DNA of 51,144 bases. Origin: an archaeon (GTDB taxonomy: Archaea > Thermoproteota > Nitrososphaeria > Nitrososphaerales > CADDZS01). Position 1 is the first letter of the stretch; each line of letters begins with the position of its first letter. The notes below the pieces were generated by a model, which saw only the letters and a list, made by a program, of their open reading frames with translations, searched no databases and was not told where the DNA came from. The stretch is from assembly GCA_902812485.1 (NCBI GenBank), contig CADDZS010000003.1:1-51144 (forward strand), in the 5' to 3' direction. Below are positions 16,863 to 25,179 of this stretch, in pieces. A program made the position numbers and the translations under genes.

Positions 16863-17486
16863 GTGTTGCAAATTCCCTTGAACTTTTCGAAAAAGAATTA
16901 CTCTCCAATCTTCAGACGAAGAAGAGAAGGAAAAACGGATTACAGGAAGAGAAAGGGAATCGTTATAGGACGTAGTGATTTCGTGACAGCTGCTATCTCT
17001 GGAAGGTATATTCTAACACAACTTCACAAAGCAAGTCTCAACGGAGATGTAACATTGTGCCAATCTTCATCAAAGGAACTTTCCGCGTTAGCCGGTTGGA
17101 ATGGATCATTCAAAAGTTTGCCCGCGGCCTATCTGACCGGGTACCTTCTTGGAAAACGATCAGTTGCAAAAGGTTATGACAGTGCTTGCTTTTATTCAGG
17201 TGTTGGGAGGTTTGTTCAAGGATCGAGGATAGCTTCTCTCTTGGCTGGCGCAAATGACGCTGGTCTCAAGATAGCAGTCGGTGAAGAAATTTTGCCTGAT
17301 GAGACGAGAATTAAGGGAGAACATATAGAACGGTTTTCAAAGGAGTTGCAAGAAAAAGATCCGAATCTTTTCAGGAAGAGGTTCTCTCAAGTCATCGCAT
17401 CAGGCTTTGATCCAACAAATTATCACAAACATTTCGAAGAAGCAAAGTCCAGAATAGAAAAAATTGATTTCTCTAGTCAATCATAG
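16863..17486 (+). CDS. rpl18: 50S ribosomal protein uL18
   Basis: 207 residues. FRRRREGKTDYRKRKGIVIG near the start and the GSRIASLLAGANDAGLKIAV region are archaeal uL18 features. It binds 5S rRNA with uL5. The start is GTG at 16863 or the adjacent TTG, both just after an AAGAGGAG ribosome-binding site. Confidence 0.94.
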   Translation: MLQIPLNFSKKNYSPIFRRRREGKTDYRKRKGIVIGRSDFVTAAISGRYILTQLHKASLNGDVTLCQSSSKELSALAGWNGSFKSLPAAYLTGYLLGKRSVAKGYDSACFYSGVGRFVQGSRIASLLAGANDAGLKIAVGEEILPDETRIKGEHIERFSKELQEKDPNLFRKRFSQVIASGFDPTNYHKHFEEAKSRIEKIDFSSQS

Positions 17487-17560
17487 AATTTTTTTTGACC
17501 GTAACAAGAGCCGCTGAAAAGATCGAGAAAAAACAGAAAGACAAAGAGAAAGGAAGAAAC

Positions 17561-18262
17561 ATGTCGCAGCCTTTGGTTCCCAGTTCAGAGAGCGGTCAAG
17601 CTCCGGCTACTGAAGTCAGTGCGGGTCGGGGGGAGAGAGGTCAAAGCAGGAGAGAGCGCGAGCAAGTACCCTGGGTTCCCAAGACCCGACTAGGTGTTCT
17701 TGTTTCAACCGGTAAGATAACTTCCATCGAAGAAATATTCGAGACCGGTCAGAAGATCAAGGAACCGGAGATAATGAAGCTGCTAGTCCCCGACATGAAA
17801 ACCAACGTGGTAAGCGTCGGAATAGTCCAAAAGCAAACTGATGCCGGCGAGATCACAAAGTTTGCCTCGGTCGTCGCGGTAGGGAATGAAGCTGGATGGT
17901 TCGGCGTGGGGAGAGGGAAGGCGTCGCAGATGAGGGTTGCCATAGACAAGGCCACAAGTGATGCGTATCTCAACGTGATTCCGGTCAAGCTTGGCTGCGG
18001 AAGCTGGGAATGCAGAGATGGGAGGCCTCACTCAGTTCCGTTCAGGATCACTGGAAAGGGTGGTAGCGTGAGAGTAGAAATAATCCCAGCTCCTCGAGGA
18101 CTAGGACTCGTAGCAGGACAGACTGTGAAGAACCTCCTAGCTCTTGCTGGCGTAAAGGATGCATGGACCAGAACATATGGCTCAACAAGCACAATGTCAT
18201 CGATCGCCTACGCTGTCTACGACGCTCTGAAAAAGATACACGGTATAAGCGTGGTAAAATAG
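17561..18262 (+). CDS. rps5: 30S ribosomal protein uS5
   Basis: 233 residues from the ATG at 17561, which has AAAGGAAG upstream; the frame opens at a TTG at 17495 without such a site and would add a Lys/Glu-rich 22-residue extension. The double-stranded RNA-binding part (VGIVQKQTDAGEITKFASVV) and the C-terminal domain (PAPRGLGLVAGQTVKNLLAL) are intact. It works in decoding fidelity and mRNA unwinding. Confidence 0.94.
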   Translation: MSQPLVPSSESGQAPATEVSAGRGERGQSRREREQVPWVPKTRLGVLVSTGKITSIEEIFETGQKIKEPEIMKLLVPDMKTNVVSVGIVQKQTDAGEITKFASVVAVGNEAGWFGVGRGKASQMRVAIDKATSDAYLNVIPVKLGCGSWECRDGRPHSVPFRITGKGGSVRVEIIPAPRGLGLVAGQTVKNLLALAGVKDAWTRTYGSTSTMSSIAYAVYDALKKIHGISVVK

Positions 18263-18299
18263 CTTCGAGTCTTTTTGAGACATATGGCTACACTTTGAG

Positions 18300-18854
18300 T
18301 TGAGTCTCTACATGACTAATCTTGTTTCAGAGGTCAAAGGAAGGGAGGGAAAGGAGGGGGATGATGGAGCGTCTCGCAAGAGTTCGAGAGGATCTTTGTT
18401 GGTCGTTAACATGAGGGGTCTAGTCAACACACGCAAGCCAGTTAGAAAGACGCTCGAGCAGCTACACCTTCTGAGACGCTTCAATGCCACCATTGTTCCA
18501 GACACACCCGCATATCGAGGGATGCTCAAGAGTGCAAAGGAGCACTTGGCTTGGTGTGAAGCAGATTTCGAAATTGTTGAGAAACTGATTCGTTCGAAAG
18601 CGGAAAGCTCAAACGGGAGGAAGGTACCTGAGGAAGAGCTTCCAAGACGGGCCAACTACTCTTCCTTGGATGAACTTGCAAGAGACGTCGCGAGTGGAAA
18701 ATTGAAACTGGATGGCGCGCAAGGATTTCGTAGCTTCTTTAGGTTGAAACCTCCTCGAGGAGGTTTCAAACGCTCGTCGCGAAGACTATTCACTCAGGGA
18801 GGAATACTGGGGTGGAACAAAGAGCTTCCTCAGATGATCGAGAAGATGATTTGA
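18300..18854 (+). CDS. rpl30: 50S ribosomal protein uL30
   Basis: 184 residues from TTG; an ATG at 18312 is also possible. After a charged N-terminal extension the uL30 core reads LLVVNMRGLVNTRKPVRKTL, LHLLRRFNATIVPDT and RGMLKSAKEHLAW. The archaeal C-terminal domain follows (FFRLKPPRGGFK). It lies between uS5 and uL15, the standard order, but a 378-bp non-coding gap follows. Confidence 0.93.
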   Translation: MSLYMTNLVSEVKGREGKEGDDGASRKSSRGSLLVVNMRGLVNTRKPVRKTLEQLHLLRRFNATIVPDTPAYRGMLKSAKEHLAWCEADFEIVEKLIRSKAESSNGRKVPEEELPRRANYSSLDELARDVASGKLKLDGAQGFRSFFRLKPPRGGFKRSSRRLFTQGGILGWNKELPQMIEKMI

Positions 18855-19232
18855 GATTGAAGCAGATGAATATTGTCGCACTGTGAAATTGGGGAAACTT
18901 GACAGCCTGATTTATCCCTTGGCAATTGCCGTAAAGATAAAGAGAGAGACGCAAGCCTTCCTACTTATATTACTCGACCATAGGGAAATCCCTTCATGCC
19001 CCTTTTTTTGGATATTTCGACTAGCTTGTATTGATGATTGCACACACTTTCACGAAATGGAGGTAAATCACATAAAACCAATGAAATCGAACCATACGGG
19101 AAATCATGAGACAAAAGTATCATCTACGCATCAGCAAGGAATCGGATAGCTACATTTTCAAGTCCTGATAAAGAAAGAGAACATCTCTTTGTGTTTTTAA
19201 AATAGATCGAAGGAGTGGAACGACAAAAGGAA
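18855..19232 (+). promoter_or_regulatory. Gap with hairpin and likely internal promoter before rpl15
   Basis: This gap interrupts an otherwise compact operon. Its end holds a perfect hairpin, AAAGAGA-ACA-TCTCTTT (19174-19190), followed by GTGTTTTTAAAAT (19191-19203). The T-rich part could end transcription from upstream, and the same sequence is a good TATA box for a new start near 19225, just ahead of the uL15 ATG at 19233. An 88-codon open frame at 18883 has no recognisable content and was not called. Confidence 0.45.
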
Positions 19233-19709
19233 ATGGCTACACGTCTAAGGAAGGTTCGTCGTCTGAGAGGGTCAAGGACTCACGGATGGGGGCAGGTCGG
19301 TCAGCACAGAAGAACAGGGGCAAAGGGAGGATCTGGGATGGCTGGACTGCACAAGCACAAATGGAGCTATTTGGTGAAGTACGCTCCTGACCACTTCGGA
19401 AGGAACAGGTTCAGGCCTCCGAACTCTCAGAAGGTAAAACGATGGGCTAATGTCGAAGATCTGGGGTCTTTTCCTAGATCTTCTGAAGGAATCATCGATC
19501 TTGGAAGCATGGGATACCAAAAACTCCTTGGAAATGGAAAGCCTCCAGGTGCTTTCACAGTCCGAGTCCCGATTGCAACTCCAGCGGCTATAGAAAAAAT
19601 AAAGGCCGCCGGTGGTAGCGTTATAATAGGACGTGGCAACAGGTCTTCGAACTCTGTGAAAGAAAAATCAGACAGTGGGCTCGTTACTCAAGAGCTAGCT
19701 CTAAAGTGA
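19233..19709 (+). CDS. rpl15: 50S ribosomal protein uL15
   Basis: 158 residues from ATG 19233 (MATRLRKVRRLRGSRTHGWG), with AAAGGAA upstream; an in-frame GTG at 19215 would lie almost within the promoter. The glycine-rich basic N-terminus, GAKGGSGMAGLHKHKWSYLV and the late GAFTVRVPIATPAAIEKIKA match archaeal uL15. It is followed by secY after 88 bp. Confidence 0.94.
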   Translation: MATRLRKVRRLRGSRTHGWGQVGQHRRTGAKGGSGMAGLHKHKWSYLVKYAPDHFGRNRFRPPNSQKVKRWANVEDLGSFPRSSEGIIDLGSMGYQKLLGNGKPPGAFTVRVPIATPAAIEKIKAAGGSVIIGRGNRSSNSVKEKSDSGLVTQELALK

Positions 19710-19797
19710 GAAGGCGAGACAGAGACACAAAAGAAACTAGTATGAAATCCGCTTTCTTGATATAGTCCGAGAAAATCTGGATATTGGCTGATATTGC

Positions 19798-21255
19798 ATG
19801 GGTGCCCTGACAAATTTCATAAAGGCAGCAGCAACGGTGTTGCCAGAAATTAGGAAACCCACGCGAAAGCCTTCTCTAAATGAAAAGCTGATCTGGACTG
19901 GAATAGCAGTCATAGTTTATATGGTCATGGCTGTAACGCCTCTGACTGGAATTCCTGTAGGTGCTCAAAGTCAATTCTCCTATTCGAGTATCATATTTGC
20001 CTCTCAACAAGGCACATTGATGACTCTTGGCATCGGTCCAATCGTAACCGCGGGACTGATACTGCAGCTTCTTGCTGGTTCAGAGATTATCAAAGTCGAT
20101 TTCCAAAATCCTGATGATAGGGCACTATTCACGTCGGCGACGAAATTCCTCACCATTATAGTAATAGCAGTTGAGGCTTCAGCCTATCTGCTAGGCGGAC
20201 TCTTCGGGCAGATCAACGCGGCAGCTTCAATTGCTATATTCTTCGAACTCTTTGCTGCATCCGTAATCGTAATGCTCTTGGACGAACTCGTGCAAAAGGG
20301 TTGGGGAATCGGTAGCGGAGTGAGCCTTTTCATTCTTGCAGGAGTAGCGCAACGGGTCATGTGGGACATTTTTAGCCCCCTGCAAGTTCCAGTAACCCAG
20401 GGGGTCACATCGATCTACGGTTTTGTCCCATTCTTGGTTAGCGCGATCGCGGCTGGTCATCCAGCTGAAGCGCTTTTCCGTCCAGATGCTCCTCAATTTC
20501 CAAGTGGCTTTGGGCTAATCTTGACACTTGCAGCGATGCTGATTGTGATATATGTCGAAGGAATGAGAATAGAGATTCCAATAACTTCTACAAAATATAG
20601 AGGGTTCGCAGGAGTTTATCCGATAAAGCTTCTCTACGTTTCTAACATACCTGTTATACTGTTCTCGGCGCTAGTCGCAAACATATCCTTCTTTGCAGCC
20701 TATCTCTGGAAACAGTATGATCTCAACAACTCGAACCATATCTTCAACTATTTTGCAAAGTATAATCTGACTTCGGTGACTTCTGCTCAGTCCCCTCTCT
20801 CATACCAGCCTCTCAAGGGTTCGCTTATTTATTACATGACCGGTCCTACGACTCCTGTCTACGCAGCAGGGACCGACTGGATCAGAGCTCTAACTTATGT
20901 TGCATTCGCCGTGGCATTCTCCGTAATGTTTGCAAGGATTTGGGTTGAGATCGGCGGACTATCTCCCAAAGCCGCTGCAAAGAATCTGATTGGCGCTGAT
21001 GTCATGGTACCAGGATTTCGGAGGACAGGGACTTCTGTCGAGGCTATCCTTTCAAAATACATTCCAGTTATCACTATTCTCGGGGGAATATTCATCGGTC
21101 TTTTGGCTTCCCTTGCTCAGCTTTTGGGAGTTTACGGGACTGGGGTTGGTCTCCTCCTAATGATCGACATTATAATACAGTACTATCAGATGCTAGTCAA
21201 GGAGCAGCTCGAGTCTATGATGCCAAGACTCGGAGCCTTGCTTGGACGCAAGTAG
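19798..21255 (+). CDS. secY: Preprotein translocase subunit SecY
   Basis: 485 residues with ten hydrophobic segments. The first (KLIWTGIAVIVYMVMAVTPL), the plug-region GIGPIVTAGLILQLLAGSEI, the GWGIGSGVSLFILAGVAQRV segment and the cytosolic loop ending RIEIPITSTKYRGFAGVYPI are all present. It forms the protein-conducting channel with SecE and Secβ. It follows uL15, the usual archaeal position. The external loop around residues 300-360 is long and rich in Asn, Tyr and Ser. Confidence 0.96.
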   Translation: MGALTNFIKAAATVLPEIRKPTRKPSLNEKLIWTGIAVIVYMVMAVTPLTGIPVGAQSQFSYSSIIFASQQGTLMTLGIGPIVTAGLILQLLAGSEIIKVDFQNPDDRALFTSATKFLTIIVIAVEASAYLLGGLFGQINAAASIAIFFELFAASVIVMLLDELVQKGWGIGSGVSLFILAGVAQRVMWDIFSPLQVPVTQGVTSIYGFVPFLVSAIAAGHPAEALFRPDAPQFPSGFGLILTLAAMLIVIYVEGMRIEIPITSTKYRGFAGVYPIKLLYVSNIPVILFSALVANISFFAAYLWKQYDLNNSNHIFNYFAKYNLTSVTSAQSPLSYQPLKGSLIYYMTGPTTPVYAAGTDWIRALTYVAFAVAFSVMFARIWVEIGGLSPKAAAKNLIGADVMVPGFRRTGTSVEAILSKYIPVITILGGIFIGLLASLAQLLGVYGTGVGLLLMIDIIIQYYQMLVKEQLESMMPRLGALLGRK

Positions 21256-21401
21256 AGAAACTGCTCAGAATACTTGTAATTATTATCATTGTTGCGAATT
21301 CTTCTGCTTTAGAAGGACAAGGTCAGAGGGCTTTAGGTGGGAAGTGTTTTCTTTTTCCCGAGACATAGATCTTCAAGGGAAAAAAGGAAAAAGCTCAACT
21401 C

Positions 21402-21420
21402 AAGAAAGAAAGAAAGAAAG
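21402..21420 (+). repeat. GAAA-type microsatellite in the adkA leader
   Basis: Nineteen bases of AAGA repeats lie in the 213-bp purine-rich spacer between secY and adkA. Slippage here could alter leader length. The open frame that reads through it upstream of adkA gives only Lys/Arg/Ser-rich sequence and is probably not translated. Confidence 0.5.
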
Positions 21421-21468
21421 ACTTCTCAAGTAAACGAAAAAAACACACAACAGGTGCCAAGGGGGGGA

Positions 21469-22071
21469 ATGGAGATCGAAAGCACGGAGCAAACAAAACG
21501 GAGAAGATCCGTTGTGGTCGTAGGCATCCCTGGGGTTGGCAAAAGTACAGTAATTGACAAGATGGTTCAAACTCTTAAGGCAAGGAATATTCCTGCTCAA
21601 GTCGTAAACTATGGAACTGTGATGTTGGAGCGGGCCTCAAAAGAGTACGGCGTAAACTCGAGAGATTCGATACGGAAGCTCCCTGTAGAAGACCAGAGAA
21701 AAATTCAGGTGAAAGCAGCTACTGCAATCTCGATGATGAGAAATGGTTTCATAATCGTCGATACACACTTGTTTATCTCGACTCCTGAAGGGTTTTGGCC
21801 TGGTATGCCTATTGACGTGTTACAAGCGCTGAGACCTACGCATATAGTTCTTGTGACTGCAAGCCCTGAAGAAATAATCGAAAGAAGAAAGAAAGACACT
21901 TCAAGGATAAGGGAAAACGTTCAACGAGAATCAGTTGAGCTAGAGCTTGAAGCGGCCAAATCCCTTCTGTTTGCCTCGAGCCTGATATGTGCTTGCCCAG
22001 TGCTCGTTGTTCACAACAGAGAGAACAAGGTCGAGGAAACTGCCCAAAGCATACTGAATGCAATTGGTTGA
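21469..22071 (+). CDS. adkA: Archaeal adenylate kinase
   Basis: 200 residues from ATG 21469, placed just after a run of seven G and A that can serve as ribosome-binding site; the open frame extends 44 codons upstream through low-complexity DNA. The P-loop GIPGVGKST lies near residue 19. VNYGTVMLERASKEYGV, VDTHLFISTPEGFWPGMP and the EEIIERRKKDTSR lid region match the archaeal AdkA family, which differs from bacterial Adk. It balances ATP, ADP and AMP. It is next to secY as in many archaea. Confidence 0.92.
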   Translation: MEIESTEQTKRRRSVVVVGIPGVGKSTVIDKMVQTLKARNIPAQVVNYGTVMLERASKEYGVNSRDSIRKLPVEDQRKIQVKAATAISMMRNGFIIVDTHLFISTPEGFWPGMPIDVLQALRPTHIVLVTASPEEIIERRKKDTSRIRENVQRESVELELEAAKSLLFASSLICACPVLVVHNRENKVEETAQSILNAIG

Positions 22072-22084
22072 GTAGATTACGACC

Positions 22085-22657
22085 TTGGAATCTTTTCTCC
22101 TTCTTCTCTTCCTTCTTCTTCAGCCACTTCGTCTGCTAGCTGCATCTACTCTTGGCGCAGGGACTCTTAATGCACCATGTGGCCAGCAAAACATTGAACT
22201 CCAGTATACTGCTCTTGTAGTAGTGCTAGCTGTCGGAGTGAATCTTATTTCAGCAGTAGGAAGGCTCAAACTAACGAATATAGAAAAAGTTCGTCGCTAC
22301 ACAGCTGAAATGAAAGCTTTCCAGTCAGAGATGAGGGCAGCAATCAAAGAGGGGAACAAGCAAAAGCAAGAGAAGCTGAAGAAGAAGCAGCAACAAATGC
22401 AGAAAATGCAAGCTGAGATGATGACAGAAAATCTGAAGCCTACACTTTTCTTCGCGCTCCCATTTTTTGGATTATATTTTCTTATGACTCAATTTCTCAA
22501 CGGAGCACATGTTTGTGTTCTTGCGGTCGCGCCCATTTCGATTCCACTGATAGTGACTAGCATACCGATATTGATGCCCTACTTCTGGTGGTATCTCATA
22601 AGTTCCTTTGCTTTCAGTACAATCATAACACGGCTCTTCGGACTCACATTTGATTGA
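22085..22657 (+). CDS. EMC3/TMCO1-type membrane insertase (DUF106, YidC/Oxa1 superfamily)
   Basis: 190 residues from TTG. An N-terminal hydrophobic segment, a second membrane helix (about 42-60), a cytosolic coiled coil rich in Lys, Glu and Gln (about 75-120) and two or three C-terminal membrane helices (FFALPFFGLYFLMTQF; then PYFWWYLISSFAFSTIITRL) give the layout of archaeal DUF106 proteins. These are distant YidC/Get1/EMC3 relatives that help insert membrane proteins. It lies between adkA and cmk near secY, the conserved archaeal order. Confidence 0.85.
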   Translation: MESFLLLLFLLLQPLRLLAASTLGAGTLNAPCGQQNIELQYTALVVVLAVGVNLISAVGRLKLTNIEKVRRYTAEMKAFQSEMRAAIKEGNKQKQEKLKKKQQQMQKMQAEMMTENLKPTLFFALPFFGLYFLMTQFLNGAHVCVLAVAPISIPLIVTSIPILMPYFWWYLISSFAFSTIITRLFGLTFD

Positions 22658-22674
22658 ATTCATTCTTTCAAGAC

Positions 22675-22719
22675 TTTTCGTTTGCTTTTTCTTCTTCTTC
22701 CTCCTCCCTCCTCTTTTGC
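22675..22719 (+). terminator. Pyrimidine-rich terminator-like tract
   Basis: After the EMC3-like gene, the plus strand runs CTTTTCG, GCTTTTTC and then CTTCTTCTTCCTCC into CCTCTTTTGC. Archaeal RNA polymerase stops at T-rich tracts without a hairpin, so this is a reasonable termination zone before cmk, which has its own TATA-like sequence near 22760. Confidence 0.4.
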
Positions 22720-22799
22720 ACAAACCGCATCAATTAGAAAAGAAAAAGACATAGAACTCATTAAGTATGTAATTAGAATTCTCGTCTCTAAAGAATGCC

Positions 22800-23480
22800 G
22801 TGAATATTGCATCCTTGAAAACCGTAGCACCTCTTTTGCCGTCATCAAGTGAGAAAGAAAGGGAGGGAAGGAAAGATCACGATCAGCAGGAGAAGATCTC
22901 TATCATCGTAAGCGGCATGCCTTCAGTCGGCAAAACTACAGTCGCGCGGGCAATTGCGGAAAAATTCGAGCTTCGTCTGGTTGGAGGAGGGGACATGTTG
23001 AAGGAAATGGCACTAGAGAAGGGGTACAAGCCTTCAGGCTCAGACTGGTGGGACACACCTGAGGGAATGAGATTTCTTGCAGAGAGAAATTCAAACAAGG
23101 AATTCGACAAAGAAGTAGACAGAAGACTTATCGAATACGTGAAAAGAGGAAGAGTAGTTATCACAAGCTACACGCTTCCTTGGATTTGTTCTGATGGATT
23201 GAAGATCTGGCTCAAGGCTAGTCTCAAAACAAGAGCAAAGAGGCTTGCTTCAAGGGATTCTATATCGCTTGACGAAGCACTTGAGATTGTAAAGACAAGA
23301 GACGAGGAGAATCGGCTCCTGTACCGTTCTCTTTACGGGATCGACTTTGGCAACGATCTGTCGGTCTTCAACTATGTAATTGACACGGAAAACGAGTCAG
23401 CACACAAAGTATCAAGCGAAGCAATTTCGCTGGTTCGAAATTATATCGAGAAGATAGGTAATAGGCGATCATCTGAATAA
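22800..23480 (+). CDS. cmk: Archaeal cytidylate kinase
   Basis: 226 residues from GTG. The P-loop SGMPSVGKTT lies near residue 40, after a charged extension not usual in the family; a later start cannot be excluded. LVGGGDMLKEMALEKG, DKEVDRRLIEYVKRG and TYSYTLPW-type segments with RAKRLASRDSISLDEAL follow the archaeal Cmk pattern. It phosphorylates CMP and dCMP. In many archaea eL34 lies between cmk and the previous gene and eL14 before cbf5; neither is present. Confidence 0.9.
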   Translation: MNIASLKTVAPLLPSSSEKEREGRKDHDQQEKISIIVSGMPSVGKTTVARAIAEKFELRLVGGGDMLKEMALEKGYKPSGSDWWDTPEGMRFLAERNSNKEFDKEVDRRLIEYVKRGRVVITSYTLPWICSDGLKIWLKASLKTRAKRLASRDSISLDEALEIVKTRDEENRLLYRSLYGIDFGNDLSVFNYVIDTENESAHKVSSEAISLVRNYIEKIGNRRSSE

Positions 23481-23545
23481 ACGAGCTTCCAAGATAGAAA
23501 AATTGGTATAAGGAAGAGCAGAAGAGAGAGGAAGAAATTCGTTAA

Positions 23546-24679
23546 TTGGAAGGTGATGTTGTTCTTTTACCTGAGGAAGAAAGAAGGCCCGTCATCGACC
23601 CGCCGACATTCAAGAAAATGATGTCGCAATCGCAAGATCTTCTTACAATAAGAGAGGAGGAAAGCGACCCAAAATTCGGCTCTGAACCCCACAAACGATC
23701 CCTTTCAGATTACCTTAACTACGGAATCATTATCCTTGACAAACCTCAGGGTCCAACGAGCCATCAGGTGGCAGCATGGGTACGAAAGATGCTGAATCTT
23801 GAGAAAGCGGGTTACAGTGGAACGCTTGATCCTCCGGTCTCGGGCATACTTCCGGTGGGACTTGGGGATGCAACCAAGGCGCTTACAGTTTTGCTCTTTG
23901 GTCCAAAGGAATATGTTGCGGTGGCTAGGATTCACGACTCTGTTCCCGATCAGCTACTCCGTGAAACAATTTCTCAGTTCACGGGGAGCGTTTACCAGAA
24001 GCCTCCCCAGAGATCCTCCGTGAGGAGAGCCACGAGAACTCGTCACATCTACGAATTGGAAATTCTCGAAAAGTTTGGAAATCTTCTGCTCTTGAGAGTC
24101 CTTTGTGAAGCTGGAACATATGTACGAAAGCTGGTCTATGACATCGGCGAAGTCCTCGCCGTAGGCGCTACAATGGCCGAACTTAGACGAACGAGAGTAT
24201 GCCAATTCGGCGAAGATGTTTTGGTGAGACTGCAAGATCTCTTTGAATCTAAGGCGAATTACGAAGAAAAGCGCGATGAAAGTGGTTTGAGAAGAGTGAT
24301 CCGTCCCGTCGAGGAAGCACTTAATTTCCTTCCGAAAATCATAGTGAGAGATTCAGCAGTCGAATCGATCTGTCAGGGCGCTCAGCTTGCTGTTCCAGGG
24401 ATATTGTCTCTTTCGAAGGCACTATCAAAGGGAGATTTTGTTGGCCTTTTCACGTCAAAGGGCGAGATTATCGCTATAGCGGAAGCTCAGATGGCAGCTG
24501 ATGAAATCAGGACTCAAGAGCACGGCATCGCAGCCCTGACACGAAGAGTGATCATGAAGCAAGGGACTTATCCGAGGATGTGGAAGACTAAAGGCGAAGC
24601 AGAAACTCTATCAGAAGAAATGCTAAAGGACTCGATTCTCGGTTCGATAAATACGCTCGGTCAAAGTTCGAAAGAATGA
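23546..24679 (+). CDS. cbf5: H/ACA RNA pseudouridine synthase Cbf5
   Basis: 377 residues from TTG. The TruB-type catalytic domain has GIIILDKPQGPTSHQVAAWV and the active-site aspartate in KAGYSGTLDPPVSGILPVGL. A C-terminal PUA domain spans about 270-350 (VPGILSLSKALSKGDFVGLF, then MKQGTYPRMW). Cbf5 is the catalytic core of archaeal H/ACA RNPs with Nop10, Gar1 and L7Ae and also makes Ψ55 in tRNA. N- and C-terminal charged extensions are lineage-specific. The next gene is a tRNA. Confidence 0.94.
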   Translation: MEGDVVLLPEEERRPVIDPPTFKKMMSQSQDLLTIREEESDPKFGSEPHKRSLSDYLNYGIIILDKPQGPTSHQVAAWVRKMLNLEKAGYSGTLDPPVSGILPVGLGDATKALTVLLFGPKEYVAVARIHDSVPDQLLRETISQFTGSVYQKPPQRSSVRRATRTRHIYELEILEKFGNLLLLRVLCEAGTYVRKLVYDIGEVLAVGATMAELRRTRVCQFGEDVLVRLQDLFESKANYEEKRDESGLRRVIRPVEEALNFLPKIIVRDSAVESICQGAQLAVPGILSLSKALSKGDFVGLFTSKGEIIAIAEAQMAADEIRTQEHGIAALTRRVIMKQGTYPRMWKTKGEAETLSEEMLKDSILGSINTLGQSSKE

Positions 24680-24804
24680 ACTCCTTGAATAGCGATGAAT
24701 TTTTTGAAGAGGTGTAAGATAACCGAAAAAAAAGAGAGTCGCAGAAGAAGTTAGAGATTAGGGAGGAAAAGCAAAGTGGCTCTTCTTTTTGTCTGAAAGG
24801 GAGG

Positions 24805-25037
24805 GCCGGGGTCGCCTAGAGCATACCAATACTTACAAAGATGTGTGGCTTGCAGGTAACCTGGTAGGGCGCAGAAAATTCTCGCACAATCTTGGATTAC
24901 AAGAGAAAGAAAGAGGAGATTCATGCGTTAGCCTGGAGTAGTAAGTGGATTCCGTCAATTGTGATGAAAAGTGAAGCCAAGCTCGCGGCTAGCCTGTGAC
25001 CGTCAAGGTCTCGTGGGTTCAAATCCCACCCCCGGCG
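24805..25037 (+). tRNA. tRNA interrupted by three likely introns, probably tRNA-Val(UAC)
   Basis: A 7-bp acceptor stem is perfect: GCCGGGG (24805-24811) with CCCCGGC (25030-25036) and G73 at 25037. The T arm is GTGGG-TTCAAAT-CCCAC (25013-25029). Removing about 24820-24859 joins AG to CCTGGTA and yields a normal D arm (GCCT/GGGC) with A14, G18G19 and A21. Removing 24872-24890 and 24902-25001 brings CTTGG (24891-24895) opposite TCAAG (25003-25007) around a seven-base loop with U33, anticodon UAC (24898-24900) and A37. The product is exactly 74 nt. TTAC (24897-24900) can pair with GTGA (24996-24999) across the last intron, and TACC (24824-24827) with GGTA (24855-24858) across the first. The presence of a tRNA is sure; isotype and exact splice points are less so. 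Confidence 0.75.
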
Positions 25038-25179
25038 CTGATAGAAGCCTACAATTATTATCCCGTTTGTGGGAAACTCTAGAAACCAAAGCGAAGAAAG
25101 AAAATCCGAAGAAGAACATTACGAAATTTAGCTGTGACATTGTGAAAAAGACTACCAAAAGAAAAGAGGTTAAGAAATC

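Noticed and set aside
18883-19149. 88-codon frame in the gap before rpl15
   Set aside because: No recognisable motif, poor composition and no ribosome-binding site; the gap is better explained as a regulatory spacer.
24898-24900. Certain assignment of the tRNA as Val
   Set aside because: The UAC fold is the best one found, but G73 and an unusual variable loop mean the isotype should remain provisional.
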